A stretch of DNA of 64,000 nt from Frankia sp. AiPa1 (GTDB lineage: Bacteria; Actinomycetota; Actinomycetes; Frankiales; Frankiaceae): positions 109,758 to 173,757 of the forward strand of contig NZ_JALKFZ020000140.1 in assembly GCF_023243075.1 (NCBI RefSeq), written 5' to 3'. The stretch's first letter is position 1. Each line of letters begins with the position of its first letter. The notes beneath the pieces were generated by a model. It was not told the DNA's origin and did no database searches. It was given only the letters and a program-made list of their open reading frames with translations. Below, piece by piece: positions 8,167 through 17,799 of this stretch. The translations under genes were made by a program, and so were the position numbers.

Positions 8167-11100
8167 CGTTCGTCCACCCACTCGACGTCGGTGGTGTACG
8201 CGTAGAGGTCGCGCAGATTGCCGCGGATCGCGCCCTCCTCGGTGAACGGGCGGGTGAGCGCCGCGGGCACGGTGGTCGACCAGAACTCGAGGACCTGGTC
8301 CAGGCGGCTGCGGCTGGCCGGCGGCAGTCCCTCGCGGAACTTCTCGATCCGGGCTCCCTCGGCGCCGGCCATGTCCACGAAGATCCGGAAGACCTTCGCC
8401 GGCGGCACTGGTTCGCTGGTCAGGCCGTCGGGGCGGATCAGCCGCAGGCTGCGGGTGAAGGCGCGGCGGGCCTCGTCGTCGTCCTCGACGATCGCCTGCT
8501 CGTAGACCCGCAGCAGCGACCCCCAGGAGGAGGTCTGCCCGATGCGGTGCAGCGGCAGGTACATCGACTGCGCCTCGTCGTACTCGACCGCGCTGACCTG
8601 GATGGACTCCGGGGAGTCGAGCTGCCCGTTGACCACGACCCGGCCGTTCCACATCGCGCAGAGCAGACGGTGCAGGATCGTCGTGCGATTGTCCTCCGTC
8701 ATCGCGAGCCAGCCGTAGTTGTAGCTCAGGCGTTGCCGCCAGCGCAGGTAGTCCGTCGGGTCGTGGTGGGCGACCGACTGCGACCAGTAGCGCAACAGCT
8801 CGCGGACCTCGCGGACCTCGTTGACGGCCATCGAGCTGCGAAAGAGCACGACGACGATCGAGTCGGGCTGCCCGGGGCGCAGGCTTGGGCTGACCCCCTG
8901 GTCGGCGGGCAGCGCCAGCTCCCGGCGCAGGCAGGACTCCACCTCGCCCGCCCCGGCGTGCTTCACCGCCGGATGCGCGATGAGGATCTTGAGCTTGCCG
9001 GCACCGTCGGGGCTGAATCCGCCGGGCAGCAGCGCGCGCAGCTGGTCGAGGAACTGGCGCAGGTCCAGCGGGTCGACGTCGGGCGCGGCGCTGGTGGCGG
9101 CCCGGGCGAGCAGCCGGCCCATCGACGGCAGCAGCGGCACCGCGGCGCCCTCGGCCTCGGCGAACAGCGCACGGACCTCCTGCTTGAGCCGGTCGCGCAG
9201 AAGGGCGACCGCCCGCTGCGGCGACGAACGCTCGGTGATCTCCTCGAAGGCCTTCTGCCAGTCGGCGCCGCGCAGCAGCAGCCGCAGCACGTCGGCCTCA
9301 CCGGCGCCCTCGGGCAGGCCGCCGCGCTGCAGGAACGCCCGCAGCACGGTGCGGTAGAAGACGTCGAGGTTGCCCCCGGCGGGCAGCAGCGCCCGGATAC
9401 CGGTGCGGTCCTGGCTCAGCGCGATCGTCCGCCGGTCGAACTCGTCCGGCTCGGCGCGGGCGAACACCCACATCGCCTCGGCGAGGTCGTCGACATGACC
9501 GGCGGCGGTGTTCACCTTCGGCTGCCACACCCGCGACTGGCGGCTCCACGCCTCGTGCCACAGCCGCCAGGTGTTCCAGCGGTGCCAGTGCTGCAGGGTG
9601 GCCACCGCCAGCTGCACGGGCGGGTCGCCCCACTTGGCCTTGCTCGCGAACCGGTTGCGGATGTCGGGCAGCACGGGCGCCGCGGCGCTGACCGGTGGCC
9701 GGTTCGGCACCTGCGGCGGGGTGTTCTTGCGCGCCTCGAGCAGGCCCAGCAGGCCGGAGCGGTCCGGCGGGTCGAGCAGTTCCGGATGCCCGCGGATGAT
9801 CCGCCGCAGCCGGAACACGTCGGTCTCGCCGAGCATCATCCCGGCGGCCTGCACCGGCTGGAACCGCTGCGCCGCGATCTCCTGCACCAGCCCGGTGAGC
9901 TGCGCCGACTGGGCGCGCAGGACCGCGCCGATGCCCTCGGAGTAGTCGCTGAGCGAGCGCTTGATCTCCGCGGCGCCGTCGGTGACCCGCGGCGAGCCGA
10001 CCGGCAGGTCGGGCCGGTCGAGGATCTCGCCGAGGTTCGCCGCCCGGGCCATCCGCCCGATCAGCGGGACGTTGCGCTCCCCGCCCGGGTTCGGGGCGTC
10101 GAGCTGCGGGACGGCGCGGGCCAGCAGCCGCCCGGCGACCAGTTCCGCGAGCGCGTCCCCGGGCACCGTCAGCGAGGCGACCAGCGCGGTGGACACTCCC
10201 CGGTGGCCGATGCCGGAGTCGGCGGCGGTGTGCCGTTCCGCCGCACTGTTGATGAACGAGTCGGCGAACGACTGGAACGACTGGCCGACCGCCGCCGACT
10301 TCTCGGACTGCTGCTCGGAGGTGATCAGCGAGAGCACCAGCGAGGCGATCGAGCGGTGGATGTCGTCCTTGTCCATGCCCGGGGTGCGGCTGAACAGGAA
10401 GCCGGTCTGCACCGTGCCCGAGGCGATCTGGATCTTCCGGCCGGGGTAGGCGACGTCGATCGGGCGGCCGATGTTGTCCGAATGGCCCAGCACCCGCTGG
10501 GCCTTGCGGGCGTTCTGGTCGTCCACCAGCCGGTAGAGGTCGAGCAGGGCTCGGCCGGCGTTGAGCTGCGCCGACCGGCCGCCGCCCCGGCCCTCGTCGA
10601 AGGCGCTCGGCATGAGCACCAGCGGGTAGATCTGCGCGCCGATCCGGGCCCGGTCGAACGCGTCGGCGATCAGGTGCAGGTAGTCGTAGAAGATGCCGGC
10701 ACCCGTGCCGCCGGCCACCGAGAAGGCGACGAACACGTCGCAGGAGCGGTTGGAGCGCCCACCGAGCACCCCGAGTTCCGCCCCGGCCCGGCTGACGGCG
10801 TCGATGGCGTCGCGCAGCGGCTGCTGGGCCGGGCCGATGTCCTCGCGCACCGTCTCGAACAGCGCGGCCCGGCCCACCGTCGGCAGCTGGCCGGCGCCCT
10901 TGGTGATCGGTGCGACCAGCGGCTCGTCCAGGATGGGCGGCAGCCAGGACTGGATGAACGGCCCCGCGGTCATCCGCAGGTTGGCGGCGACCTCCGCATA
11001 GGTCTGGAACTTCGGCACCAGGCCACGGACCAGATGAGCGTTGCGCGCCGCCGCCTGATGGTGGCTCGCCGCCGGCACGGTCGCGCCGTGGATGCGGTCG

Positions 11101-11360
11101 AGTTCGGCCTCGTTGAGATCGGCGTAGACGAACTGCAGGCAGCCGGGCAGCTGGTAGGGCAGGTAGCCCGAGTTGCCGTGGGTGCCCATCCGCTCGGCGA
11201 ACGCGCTGCCGTCCGGCCCGCACAGCGATTCCCGCAGCCGCCGCTCGAGCTCCGTGCCGATGGCGCAGCCAGTTCCCCCGAGCCCCACGAAGACCAACGG
11301 CTGGTAGATGTTCAGCCCGAAGGCGGTGTCGCGTGTCTCCATGCGTGTCCGATCCGTCAT
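8163..11360 (-). CDS. Tubulin-like GTPase-fold protein
   Basis: The 1065-residue cytosolic protein begins at ATG 11360 (a second ATG at 11342 is possible; neither has a strong ribosome site). VFVGLGGTGCAIG at about 24-35 and FSVAGGTGAGIFYD at about 215-230 are the two glycine-rich nucleotide loops of the tubulin/FtsZ superfamily, the second matching the tubulin signature GGTGSG. This is the divergent 'tubulin-like' class found in multi-gene actinobacterial systems, not FtsZ: it is almost three times longer and carries a large helical C-terminal half with WHRW and LRYW-type aromatic motifs. It probably binds GTP and may assemble into a polymer or ring beneath the membrane proteins encoded on both sides. 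Gene overlap with the next reading frame is 4 bp. Confidence 0.75.
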   Translation of the reverse strand: MTDRTRMETRDTAFGLNIYQPLVFVGLGGTGCAIGTELERRLRESLCGPDGSAFAERMGTHGNSGYLPYQLPGCLQFVYADLNEAELDRIHGATVPAASHHQAAARNAHLVRGLVPKFQTYAEVAANLRMTAGPFIQSWLPPILDEPLVAPITKGAGQLPTVGRAALFETVREDIGPAQQPLRDAIDAVSRAGAELGVLGGRSNRSCDVFVAFSVAGGTGAGIFYDYLHLIADAFDRARIGAQIYPLVLMPSAFDEGRGGGRSAQLNAGRALLDLYRLVDDQNARKAQRVLGHSDNIGRPIDVAYPGRKIQIASGTVQTGFLFSRTPGMDKDDIHRSIASLVLSLITSEQQSEKSAAVGQSFQSFADSFINSAAERHTAADSGIGHRGVSTALVASLTVPGDALAELVAGRLLARAVPQLDAPNPGGERNVPLIGRMARAANLGEILDRPDLPVGSPRVTDGAAEIKRSLSDYSEGIGAVLRAQSAQLTGLVQEIAAQRFQPVQAAGMMLGETDVFRLRRIIRGHPELLDPPDRSGLLGLLEARKNTPPQVPNRPPVSAAAPVLPDIRNRFASKAKWGDPPVQLAVATLQHWHRWNTWRLWHEAWSRQSRVWQPKVNTAAGHVDDLAEAMWVFARAEPDEFDRRTIALSQDRTGIRALLPAGGNLDVFYRTVLRAFLQRGGLPEGAGEADVLRLLLRGADWQKAFEEITERSSPQRAVALLRDRLKQEVRALFAEAEGAAVPLLPSMGRLLARAATSAAPDVDPLDLRQFLDQLRALLPGGFSPDGAGKLKILIAHPAVKHAGAGEVESCLRRELALPADQGVSPSLRPGQPDSIVVVLFRSSMAVNEVREVRELLRYWSQSVAHHDPTDYLRWRQRLSYNYGWLAMTEDNRTTILHRLLCAMWNGRVVVNGQLDSPESIQVSAVEYDEAQSMYLPLHRIGQTSSWGSLLRVYEQAIVEDDDEARRAFTRSLRLIRPDGLTSEPVPPAKVFRIFVDMAGAEGARIEKFREGLPPASRSRLDQVLEFWSTTVPAALTRPFTEEGAIRGNLRDLYAYTTDVEWVDER

Positions 11361-11397
11361 CTGCGCTGGTCGTGCCCGCTGTCTGGGTGGAGATGGG

Positions 11398-14271
11398 TCA
11401 GAACTGGGTCTCGTTCCAGGGGTCGGACGACGGGGGTGCCGGGGGCGTCGGGGGCGCCGGTGACGGCCGGCGGGGGACACCGCCGGGCTGGAGTGTCGGC
11501 GCCTCGGAGATCGTCCCGTACTCGTCCCCGCCGCCCGGGGCGACGTGCCCCGGGTCGTGGGCAGCGGAACCGTAGCCGGGCGGCGGGCCGTACCCGCCGC
11601 CCCCAGCGGGCTGGCCGGCGCCGAACGGGCCGTTGGCCCCGTACTGGCCGTTGCCGCCGAATCCGCTGGGAGCGGGCCCAGGCCCGGGCGGATTCGGGCC
11701 CGGGATGGTGGCCCAGGGATCGTCGCCGTACTGGCCGCCGTATGGGCCGCCGCCGTACTGGTCGCCGCCGTACTGGTTACCGTCGAACGGGTTACTGTCG
11801 AACGGGTTGCCGTTCGGGTCGGCGCCGCCCGGGATCGGGTTGCCGAAGGCGTCCACAGCGGTGCCCCCGGAGATGGGGTTGCCGAAGGCGTCGGCGCCGA
11901 CGCCCCCGGTGCCCTGGGAGCTCGCCGTGCTCCCGACCCGCCGGTCCGCGATCCACAGCTGACCGCCGTTGCCCGCGGGGACGCGGGCGCCGGCCGAGAC
12001 CGTGCGCGTCTCCCCGGCCGGGGTGGAGATGGTGAGCTGACCGTGCTTGGCGCGGCGCACGGTGTAGGCGCCGCCCTCGCCGGCACCGGCCAGGACGAGG
12101 GAGAACTGGCCGGGCACGTCGTTGATCACGAATCGGAACGCCGACGCCCACATCTGGGAGGCCGGCAGGTCGGCCGTCGTCCCGTCGCTACGGGCCGCGA
12201 AGGCCTGCAGGTCGGAGACGTTCACCGCGCGCCGCCACCGGGCACGCGCCAGCAGTGCCGCGACGATCGCGAGCAGTAGTACCACGGCGGCGATCAGCAG
12301 GAACGGCCAGATCTTCTCGAGCGTGCCGGGTGGCGCTTCGACCTCGAAGCTCACCGGCTCCTCGGTGAGCACGACCCCGGACCCGGAGCCCGGGGATCCC
12401 TCGGTGGTGTCGGAGACCCGCACGACACCGGTGCGCCTGCCATAGCCCGTGTCGGAGGCGACGGACAGCTTCAGCGCCTGGGCGAAGCCGCTGGCTCCGG
12501 CCGGCACCGTCACCGTCGACGGGCTGACGCCGACGCCGGCCAGGCCGTCGGGACGTAGCTCGATCTGACGGGGGCTCCCGGTGGGGTTGTCCGCCCGAAG
12601 CGTGCCGCTGACCGTCGCCCCGCGGTGGACGTGACCGGGCGGGCGGAGCTCGACGACCGCCCCGCCGCCGCTGCGCCCCGGAATCCGATAGGTGGCGTGC
12701 TGCACGGTGCCCCGCAGACCGGAGCCCATGATCCTGCCGGTGACGGACAGCAGCCCGGAGGCCGTGGCCGGGACGGTGATCTGACCGGCGTAACCGCCGT
12801 CGCCGGCGTTGTCGTCGCCACCCTGTCCGTTGTCGGCGAGAGGCACCGGCACGGGGGCGAACCCGTCGCCGGTCAGCTGGGCATCGAAGACGAGTCCGGT
12901 CAGGTCCCTGGGGTTGACCGGCTCGTTGCGGCTGGTCTGCAGGGTGATGTGCACCGTCGCCCGCTCGCCCGGCTTCGGTGAGGCCGGGGTGAGGCGGACC
13001 GTCGAGGAGAGCTGGCCGATCCAGGAGAGGTCGGCCTGCACCGTCTGCGCCCTGGCGTTCGCCGGCCAGGTGAACCGGATCTTCCAGGTGCCCGGGTAGG
13101 GGCTCGTGACGAACAGCGACTCGGAGTTGGCCGCGCTGTTGTTGAGGGTGAAGAACGAGCCGTCCTGGCTGCCGCTGCCCCGCACGCTGTGCCCCCGCGG
13201 GTCGATGTACTCGACCTTGATGCCGGGATCGCGCTTGAGCGCGTTGATGGTGGCGCTGGACGCGATCGCCGGGATGCTCAGCGAGAGGGTCACCGGGCTG
13301 CCGGGCCCGCCGTTGTCCTGGTCGGTGTCGAAGCCCATGCAGCTCGCGTTCGCCAGCGCCCGGTCGAGGGACAGGGCGATGTCCGCGGCTGTGTTCGCGT
13401 AGGAGGCGGCGGGCGCCGCCACCGGCACCTTCTGACAGTTCTGGCTGGTGCCGGCGCCGAAGCCGGGCAGGCGCCGCATCCAGTCCCGGTTGAGCACGGT
13501 GCCGAACCCGACCGGCCAGATCTGCGCGCCCAGGGCTCTGGCCCGCGGCGCGATGACGGTGGCCGTCTCGTTCATGGCCGCCGTCCCGCGCTCCTGCTCC
13601 CGGGCCTGCTGGTCGGGCAGCCGGGTGCCATAGCGCTGGACGTTGTCCACGCGCAGTCCACCGTCGGTGAGCAGGAACACGACGTTGAAGAAGCCGGGGT
13701 CCTTCGCCGCCTCGAGGATGTCGAGCGCCTTGGTCAGCGCCGCGGCGTGGTCCGTGCCGTTGCCCTCCTCCTCGGTGCGCCGGTGCAGGCTGGCGAGGCA
13801 GGTACGGAAGCCGGCGCTGCCGACGGTCGCGAGCGGGCAGACCTCGTCGGTCGCCCCATGCTGCTGCCTGCTGACCTCGGGGAAGTCGTCGGTGCCGAAA
13901 CCGACCACCGCGACCTTGGAGTCCTTGTCCAGCTGTTGGCTGGTGGCGATCAGTCCGGCGGCGTCAGCCTCCTGGCGGACGGTCCCGGGGGTCTCGCTGT
14001 TCGACTCGTCGACGAGCACCACGGCATGCACCCGCGGCCGCCCGTCCGCACCCACCGTGGCGGGACCGCCGGCCGCACCGGCGCCCTCGGCAGGGCTGGC
14101 GGCGCTGGCAGGGCTGGTGACGCTCGGTGAGGGAGCCGGCAGAGCGCTCTTGGGTACCGGCGTGGCGGCAAGCGCGGGCACGCCCAGCGGGGCTACCAGG
14201 AGAAAGGCGCTGGCCGCCGCCGTCAGAACGCGGACAATCCAGCGGGCTTCCCCGGCCGGTTGGTTCGCCAT
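11398..14271 (-). CDS. Exported von Willebrand factor A protein with membrane anchor and glycine-rich cytosolic tail
   Basis: The start at ATG 14271 is preceded by GGAGG and opens a typical signal peptide (RVLTAAASAFLLVAPLGVPALA); 957 residues follow. A vWA domain starts at about 82 with a metal-ion-dependent adhesion site D88-x-S90-x-S92 (VDESNS) and a later FLLTDGG strand. Beta-rich, Ig-like regions follow to about 640, then a single transmembrane helix at about 655-675 (FLLIAAVVLLLAIVAALL). The C-terminal cytosolic part contains a small beta domain and Gly/Asn/Pro/Tyr-rich repeats (GNPFDSNPFDGNQYGGDQYG). This gives an outside ligand-binding head and an inside interaction tail. It is the first gene of the operon and the likely envelope sensor. 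Confidence 0.8.
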   Translation of the reverse strand: MANQPAGEARWIVRVLTAAASAFLLVAPLGVPALAATPVPKSALPAPSPSVTSPASAASPAEGAGAAGGPATVGADGRPRVHAVVLVDESNSETPGTVRQEADAAGLIATSQQLDKDSKVAVVGFGTDDFPEVSRQQHGATDEVCPLATVGSAGFRTCLASLHRRTEEEGNGTDHAAALTKALDILEAAKDPGFFNVVFLLTDGGLRVDNVQRYGTRLPDQQAREQERGTAAMNETATVIAPRARALGAQIWPVGFGTVLNRDWMRRLPGFGAGTSQNCQKVPVAAPAASYANTAADIALSLDRALANASCMGFDTDQDNGGPGSPVTLSLSIPAIASSATINALKRDPGIKVEYIDPRGHSVRGSGSQDGSFFTLNNSAANSESLFVTSPYPGTWKIRFTWPANARAQTVQADLSWIGQLSSTVRLTPASPKPGERATVHITLQTSRNEPVNPRDLTGLVFDAQLTGDGFAPVPVPLADNGQGGDDNAGDGGYAGQITVPATASGLLSVTGRIMGSGLRGTVQHATYRIPGRSGGGAVVELRPPGHVHRGATVSGTLRADNPTGSPRQIELRPDGLAGVGVSPSTVTVPAGASGFAQALKLSVASDTGYGRRTGVVRVSDTTEGSPGSGSGVVLTEEPVSFEVEAPPGTLEKIWPFLLIAAVVLLLAIVAALLARARWRRAVNVSDLQAFAARSDGTTADLPASQMWASAFRFVINDVPGQFSLVLAGAGEGGAYTVRRAKHGQLTISTPAGETRTVSAGARVPAGNGGQLWIADRRVGSTASSQGTGGVGADAFGNPISGGTAVDAFGNPIPGGADPNGNPFDSNPFDGNQYGGDQYGGGPYGGQYGDDPWATIPGPNPPGPGPAPSGFGGNGQYGANGPFGAGQPAGGGGYGPPPGYGSAAHDPGHVAPGGGDEYGTISEAPTLQPGGVPRRPSPAPPTPPAPPSSDPWNETQF

Positions 14272-14682
14272 GTATGTGTGGCCTCCCCCAAGGCTCACGC
14301 AGCGCCCGACCCCCCAGGTGCCAGGTCGCTCATGCGCTCACGAGCCGACCGCGGGATACCCACCGAAACACGTCCCGGTGCGGCACGGCGAGGTATGGCA
14401 GCGCACGGACGCAAGATACACCGTGTTCTGTCGTGTTGCGTGCGTCGATGGGCCAACTTGTCGGCCACTTTTGACGATCATGCTGCATCGCAGTGGGTTC
14501 AGTCTGTCCCATGACCCCCTGTCGCGGAAATTCATGCAGGTCAGAGGCCATATTTTGCTTGCCGTCAGAATGGCGGTCGGAGTTGTCCGACCAACGTACG
14601 GACATGTACCGGTAACGGGTGGCCGGTCGCCGTTGGGAAGGCTGTGGCGGCCGGTCAGGGCAACCGGCGACTGTCGCGACAA

Positions 14683-14708
14683 CGTCGTGGCTCGACGTCG
14701 TGGCTCGA
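14683..14708. repeat. 13-bp perfect tandem duplication
   Basis: Two exact copies of CGTCGTGGCTCGA abut at 14683-14695 and 14696-14708 in the intergenic region between the polyketide genes and the vWA operon. A binding site or simple slippage are both possible. Confidence 0.7.
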
Positions 14709-14777
14709 CCGGTTCCACGGCCGCGGATGACAAGTCAGAATGTCGTTGCCGCGTCGGCGCAATTCCTCGGCCTGCGC

Positions 14778-14804
14778 ACGGCATAGGGCGTCGTCCTACG
14801 CCGT
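14778..14804 (-). terminator. Hairpin downstream of the ACP gene
   Basis: Arms of 10 bp (ACGGCATAGG and CCTACGCCGT, nine of ten pairs) enclose a 7-nt loop, 40 bp after the ACP stop. There is no T tract, as is common in high-GC actinobacteria. It likely ends the minus-strand polyketide transcript before the vWA operon. Confidence 0.5.
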
Positions 14805-14843
14805 CTCCCGGCCCCGGCCCCCGCGAACAACCTCCCGCCGTGC

Positions 14844-15104
14844 TTAGCCGCGCCCCAGACGCGTGTTGACGCGGTCGAGCAGGGCCCGGGGGGTGGTGAT
14901 GACCTCCAGGTCGTCGTCGGTGAGGGTGACGCCATACTCGACGCCGAGGCGGGACGCCGTTTCCAGCAGGGCCAGCGAGTCGTAGCCGAGGGTGGCGAAC
15001 TCGGTGTCCAGGATGTCGCCGTCGAGGTCCACCCCCTCCTCCTCGCCGGCCGCCGAGCGCAGGAGGTGTGTCAGGTCGTCGATCGTCAGTTCTCTGGTTG
15101 CCAT
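14844..15104 (-). CDS. Type II polyketide acyl carrier protein
   Basis: The 86-residue protein carries the phosphopantetheine attachment site LGYDSLALLE with Ser43, in the spacing of aromatic PKS carrier proteins. It holds the growing poly-beta-keto chain for the KS-alpha/KS-beta pair. The start lies 6 bp after the KS-beta stop, with a GGAAGGTGA ribosome site that overlaps that stop, so the three minimal PKS proteins are produced from one transcript. It is the last gene of the minus-strand operon that begins with the acyltransferase. Family assignment is secure. Confidence 0.93.
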   Translation of the reverse strand: MATRELTIDDLTHLLRSAAGEEEGVDLDGDILDTEFATLGYDSLALLETASRLGVEYGVTLTDDDLEVITTPRALLDRVNTRLGRG

Positions 15105-15110
15105 CGGTTG

Positions 15111-16412
15111 TCACCTTCCGTCAGGATTGGCGTGCTCTGGGTTGGCCGGTGACCCGCTCGGCGTTGCCGCGATCGCGGGCGGCCGGCGTACGACGAGAGC
15201 CGTGTTGAAACCGCCGTGGCCGCGGGCGAGGACGAGTGCGGAACGCGGCCGGTCCGCCGGGCGGCGGGGTGCGCCGACGACCAGGTCGATCTGGTGGTCG
15301 GGATCGACCTCGCGCACGTGCACCGTCGGCGGGATGACGCCGTCGCGCAGGCTGAGCAGCGCGGCGGCGACGTCCAGCGCTCCCGCGCCGGCGCACAGCC
15401 GCCCGGTGGCACTCTTCGGCGCGGTCACCGGCACGCCGCCCGGGCCGAACAGGGCGACGAGCGCGGCGGCCTCGGCCCGGTCGGCGTCCGGCCGCCCGGC
15501 CGCGTCACCGAAGACCACATCGATGTCGGCCGGCGCCAGGCCCGCGTCGGCGAGTGCCTGCCGGGCGGCGCGCAGCAGCCCGTCGGCGTCAGGATCGTCG
15601 GGGGACAGGTCGAAGGTCGACGCGTAGCCGGCGATCTCGCCGTGGATGGTCGCGCCTCGGGCGTGGGCGAAGGCCGGATCCTCGAGGATCAGGAACGCCC
15701 CGCCCTCGCCTGGTACATGCCCGGACGCGGCCCGGTCGAAGGGCAGGTACGCGTGGCTAGGATCGTCGCTGGCCGTGAGCTCACCGGTGCTCAGCTGCCC
15801 GGCGAGGCCCAGCGGGCACAACGCGCTGTCGACCCCGCCGGCCAGCACCGCCGCGGTGCCCTTGCGGATCTGCCGCCGGGCGGCGCCCAGCGCATCCAGG
15901 CCGCCGGCCTGGTCCGAGACCACGGTGGCGCCGGGCCCGCGCAGTCCGTGGCGGATCGAGAGCTGGCCGGTGTTCACCGCGTAGAACCAGGCGAACGACT
16001 GGTAGGCGCTGACATGCTGGGCGCCGAGCGCCCAGAGATGGCCGAGTTCCCGCTGGCCGAACTCGAATCCGCCCATCGAGGAGGCGGTCGCGATCCCGAT
16101 GCCGAACTCGGGGGCGTCATCGGCGGTCAGGCCGCTGTCGGCCAGGGCCTGTGCCCCGGCGGCCAGAGCGAGCCGGGTGGAGTGGTCGGTCTGGGGCAGC
16201 AGCCGGGACGGCACATGCTGCTCAGCGACGAACCCGTCGACCTCACCGCCCACCCGGACCGGATAGCGGGTCGCGTCGAACCGGGTGATCGGTCTGAGCC
16301 CCGACTCGCCGGCGAGCGTCGCCGCCCAGTACGCCGACGTGCCGAGCCCCGTGGGCGCGGCGACTCCGATGCCGGTCACCACCGCGGTCCCCGCTGCGCG
16401 GGCGTCGGTCAT
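15111..16412 (-). CDS. Ketosynthase beta subunit / chain length factor
   Basis: The 433-residue KS-fold protein has SDQAGG where the catalytic Cys would be: Gln168 marks a chain length factor, which promotes malonyl-ACP decarboxylation and sets polyketide length together with KS-alpha. The other KS catalytic histidines are also missing ([11 protein letters not shown] in place of the HG-S-T motif). The gene starts in an ATGA overlap with the KS-alpha stop, giving the usual coupled one-to-one expression. A Phe-containing stretch [10 protein letters not shown] at 114-123 lies in the region lining the tunnel, but chain length cannot be read from sequence alone. Confidence 0.93.
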   Translation of the reverse strand: MTDARAAGTAVVTGIGVAAPTGLGTSAYWAATLAGESGLRPITRFDATRYPVRVGGEVDGFVAEQHVPSRLLPQTDHSTRLALAAGAQALADSGLTADDAPEFGIGIATASSMGGFEFGQRELGHLWALGAQHVSAYQSFAWFYAVNTGQLSIRHGLRGPGATVVSDQAGGLDALGAARRQIRKGTAAVLAGGVDSALCPLGLAGQLSTGELTASDDPSHAYLPFDRAASGHVPGEGGAFLILEDPAFAHARGATIHGEIAGYASTFDLSPDDPDADGLLRAARQALADAGLAPADIDVVFGDAAGRPDADRAEAAALVALFGPGGVPVTAPKSATGRLCAGAGALDVAAALLSLRDGVIPPTVHVREVDPDHQIDLVVGAPRRPADRPRSALVLARGHGGFNTALVVRRPPAIAATPSGSPANPEHANPDGR

Positions 16413-17680
16413 GGGGTCCTCCGGTCGGGACGGGCGAGCACGACGGCGCTCTGGAATCCGCCGAAGCCGCTGCCGACACTGAGCACGCTGTCCACCGGCT
16501 GCTCGCGGGCGACCAGCGGCACATAGTCGAGATCACATTCGGGGTCCGGCTCGTGCAGGTTGGCCGTGGGCGGGATGACGCCGTGCTCCATGGCGAGCGC
16601 GCAGGCGACCAGCTCCAGCGCACCGATCGCGCCGAGCGAGTGCCCGATCATGGACTTGATCGAGCTGACCGGGACTCGCCGGGCATGCGCGCCGAGGCCG
16701 CGCTTGAACGCGGCTGTCTCATGCCGGTCGTTCTGCCTGGTGCTGGAGCCGTGGGCGTTGACATAGTCGATGTCGTCCGCAGCGAGGGCCGACTGGTCGA
16801 GCGCGATCCGGATGGCCTCGGCCATCTCGATCCCGTCGGCCCGCAGACCCGTCATGTGGTAGGCATTGCAGCGCGTGGCGAAGCCAGACACCTCGGCGTA
16901 GATGTGCGCATCGCGCCGCCTCGCATGCTCGAGCTCCTCGACGACCAGGACCGCGGCGCCCTCTCCGAGAACGAGGCCGTTGCGAGTGCGGTCGAACGGG
17001 CGGGAGGCATGCTCGGCGTCGTCGTTGCGGGGGCTGGTGGCCTTGATGGCGTCGAAGCAGGCGAGGGTGATCGGGGCGATCGGGGCGTCGGTGCCGCCGC
17101 TGACGACGACGTCGGCACTGCCCTCCTGGATGAGGTCGACGGCATGCCCGACCGCATCCAGCCCGGAGGTGCAGCCGTCGGAGACCACCGACACCGGACC
17201 CGCGGCCCTGGCCAGCCGGGCCAGCTCGACGGCCATCGAGCTGGGCACGAACTGGCTGTACAGCTCGGGGACGGCGTAGCTCGGGTCGACGAGCCAGTCA
17301 CGGCCGCTGTCGCTGAGGATCACGTACTCCTGCTCCATGCGGGTGGTGCAGCCGACCGCGGTGCCCAGCGCGACGGCGGTCCGCTCGGCCGGGGTGGCCT
17401 CCGGTTCCAGGCCGCTGTCGCCCAGCGCCTCCCGGGCGGCGACGACCGCGAACTGGGTCGCCCGGTCCATCCGGCGGACCTCCCGGGGGCCGAGACCGGC
17501 TGCCACCGGGTCGAAGTCCACCTCGGCGGCGATGCGCGACCGATAGGGGGAGGGGTCGAACAGAGTGATCGGACCGGTGGCCGACTGCCCGTCCGTCAGC
17601 TGTTTCCAGTAGGCGTCGACCCCGATCCCTCCCGGGGCGACGGCTCCGAGCCCGGTGATGACTGCTCGTCGTGTGGTCAT
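16409..17680 (-). CDS. Ketosynthase alpha subunit of type II aromatic PKS
   Basis: The 423-residue protein contains the complete catalytic set: Cys170 in [10 protein letters not shown], His310 in [11 protein letters not shown] and His347 in [11 protein letters not shown]. It performs the iterative decarboxylative condensations that extend the chain on the ACP. Length is normal for the family (about 420). It is followed directly by KS-beta with a 4-bp overlap and preceded, after a 119-bp gap, by the acyltransferase gene. Phylogeny of this pair would be the best single predictor of the product class. Confidence 0.95.
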   Translation of the reverse strand: MTTRRAVITGLGAVAPGGIGVDAYWKQLTDGQSATGPITLFDPSPYRSRIAAEVDFDPVAAGLGPREVRRMDRATQFAVVAAREALGDSGLEPEATPAERTAVALGTAVGCTTRMEQEYVILSDSGRDWLVDPSYAVPELYSQFVPSSMAVELARLARAAGPVSVVSDGCTSGLDAVGHAVDLIQEGSADVVVSGGTDAPIAPITLACFDAIKATSPRNDDAEHASRPFDRTRNGLVLGEGAAVLVVEELEHARRRDAHIYAEVSGFATRCNAYHMTGLRADGIEMAEAIRIALDQSALAADDIDYVNAHGSSTRQNDRHETAAFKRGLGAHARRVPVSSIKSMIGHSLGAIGALELVACALAMEHGVIPPTANLHEPDPECDLDYVPLVAREQPVDSVLSVGSGFGGFQSAVVLARPDRRTP

Positions 17681-17799
17681 GAAATTGTGGCCTCGCTGTT
17701 CGGCGATTGCGGTGGGGGTGTGAGGTAAAAGCCCGGACGGGGAACGGACGCGTGGAGCAGGCGCACGGCGCGGGGCGTGCGCGGGAGAGCCGCGGAGCG

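Larger units (their letters stand above)
14272..14843. other. 572-bp intergenic region upstream of the vWA operon
   Basis: Both flanking genes are on the minus strand, so this stretch must hold the end of the polyketide operon and the promoter of the vWA operon. It has lower GC around 14440-14600. I see a hairpin near 14790 and a 13-bp tandem duplication, but no promoter box I can call with confidence and no convincing gene. Confidence 0.5.

Noticed and set aside
4744..8652. Very long open frame suggesting a 1302-aa protein starting at 8652
   Set aside because: The first 162 codons are antisense-like shadow of the tubulin-like gene; ATG 8166 overlaps its stop as ATGA and starts a plausible N-terminus.
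8001..12035. 1344-codon open frame on the plus strand
   Set aside because: It is antisense to the tubulin-like and vWA genes, Arg/Gln/Pro-rich with no domain; a typical GC-skew shadow.
14272..14843. Possible small genes between the vWA and ACP genes
   Set aside because: Frames there lack ribosome sites, have poor actinobacterial third-position GC and no recognisable domain.
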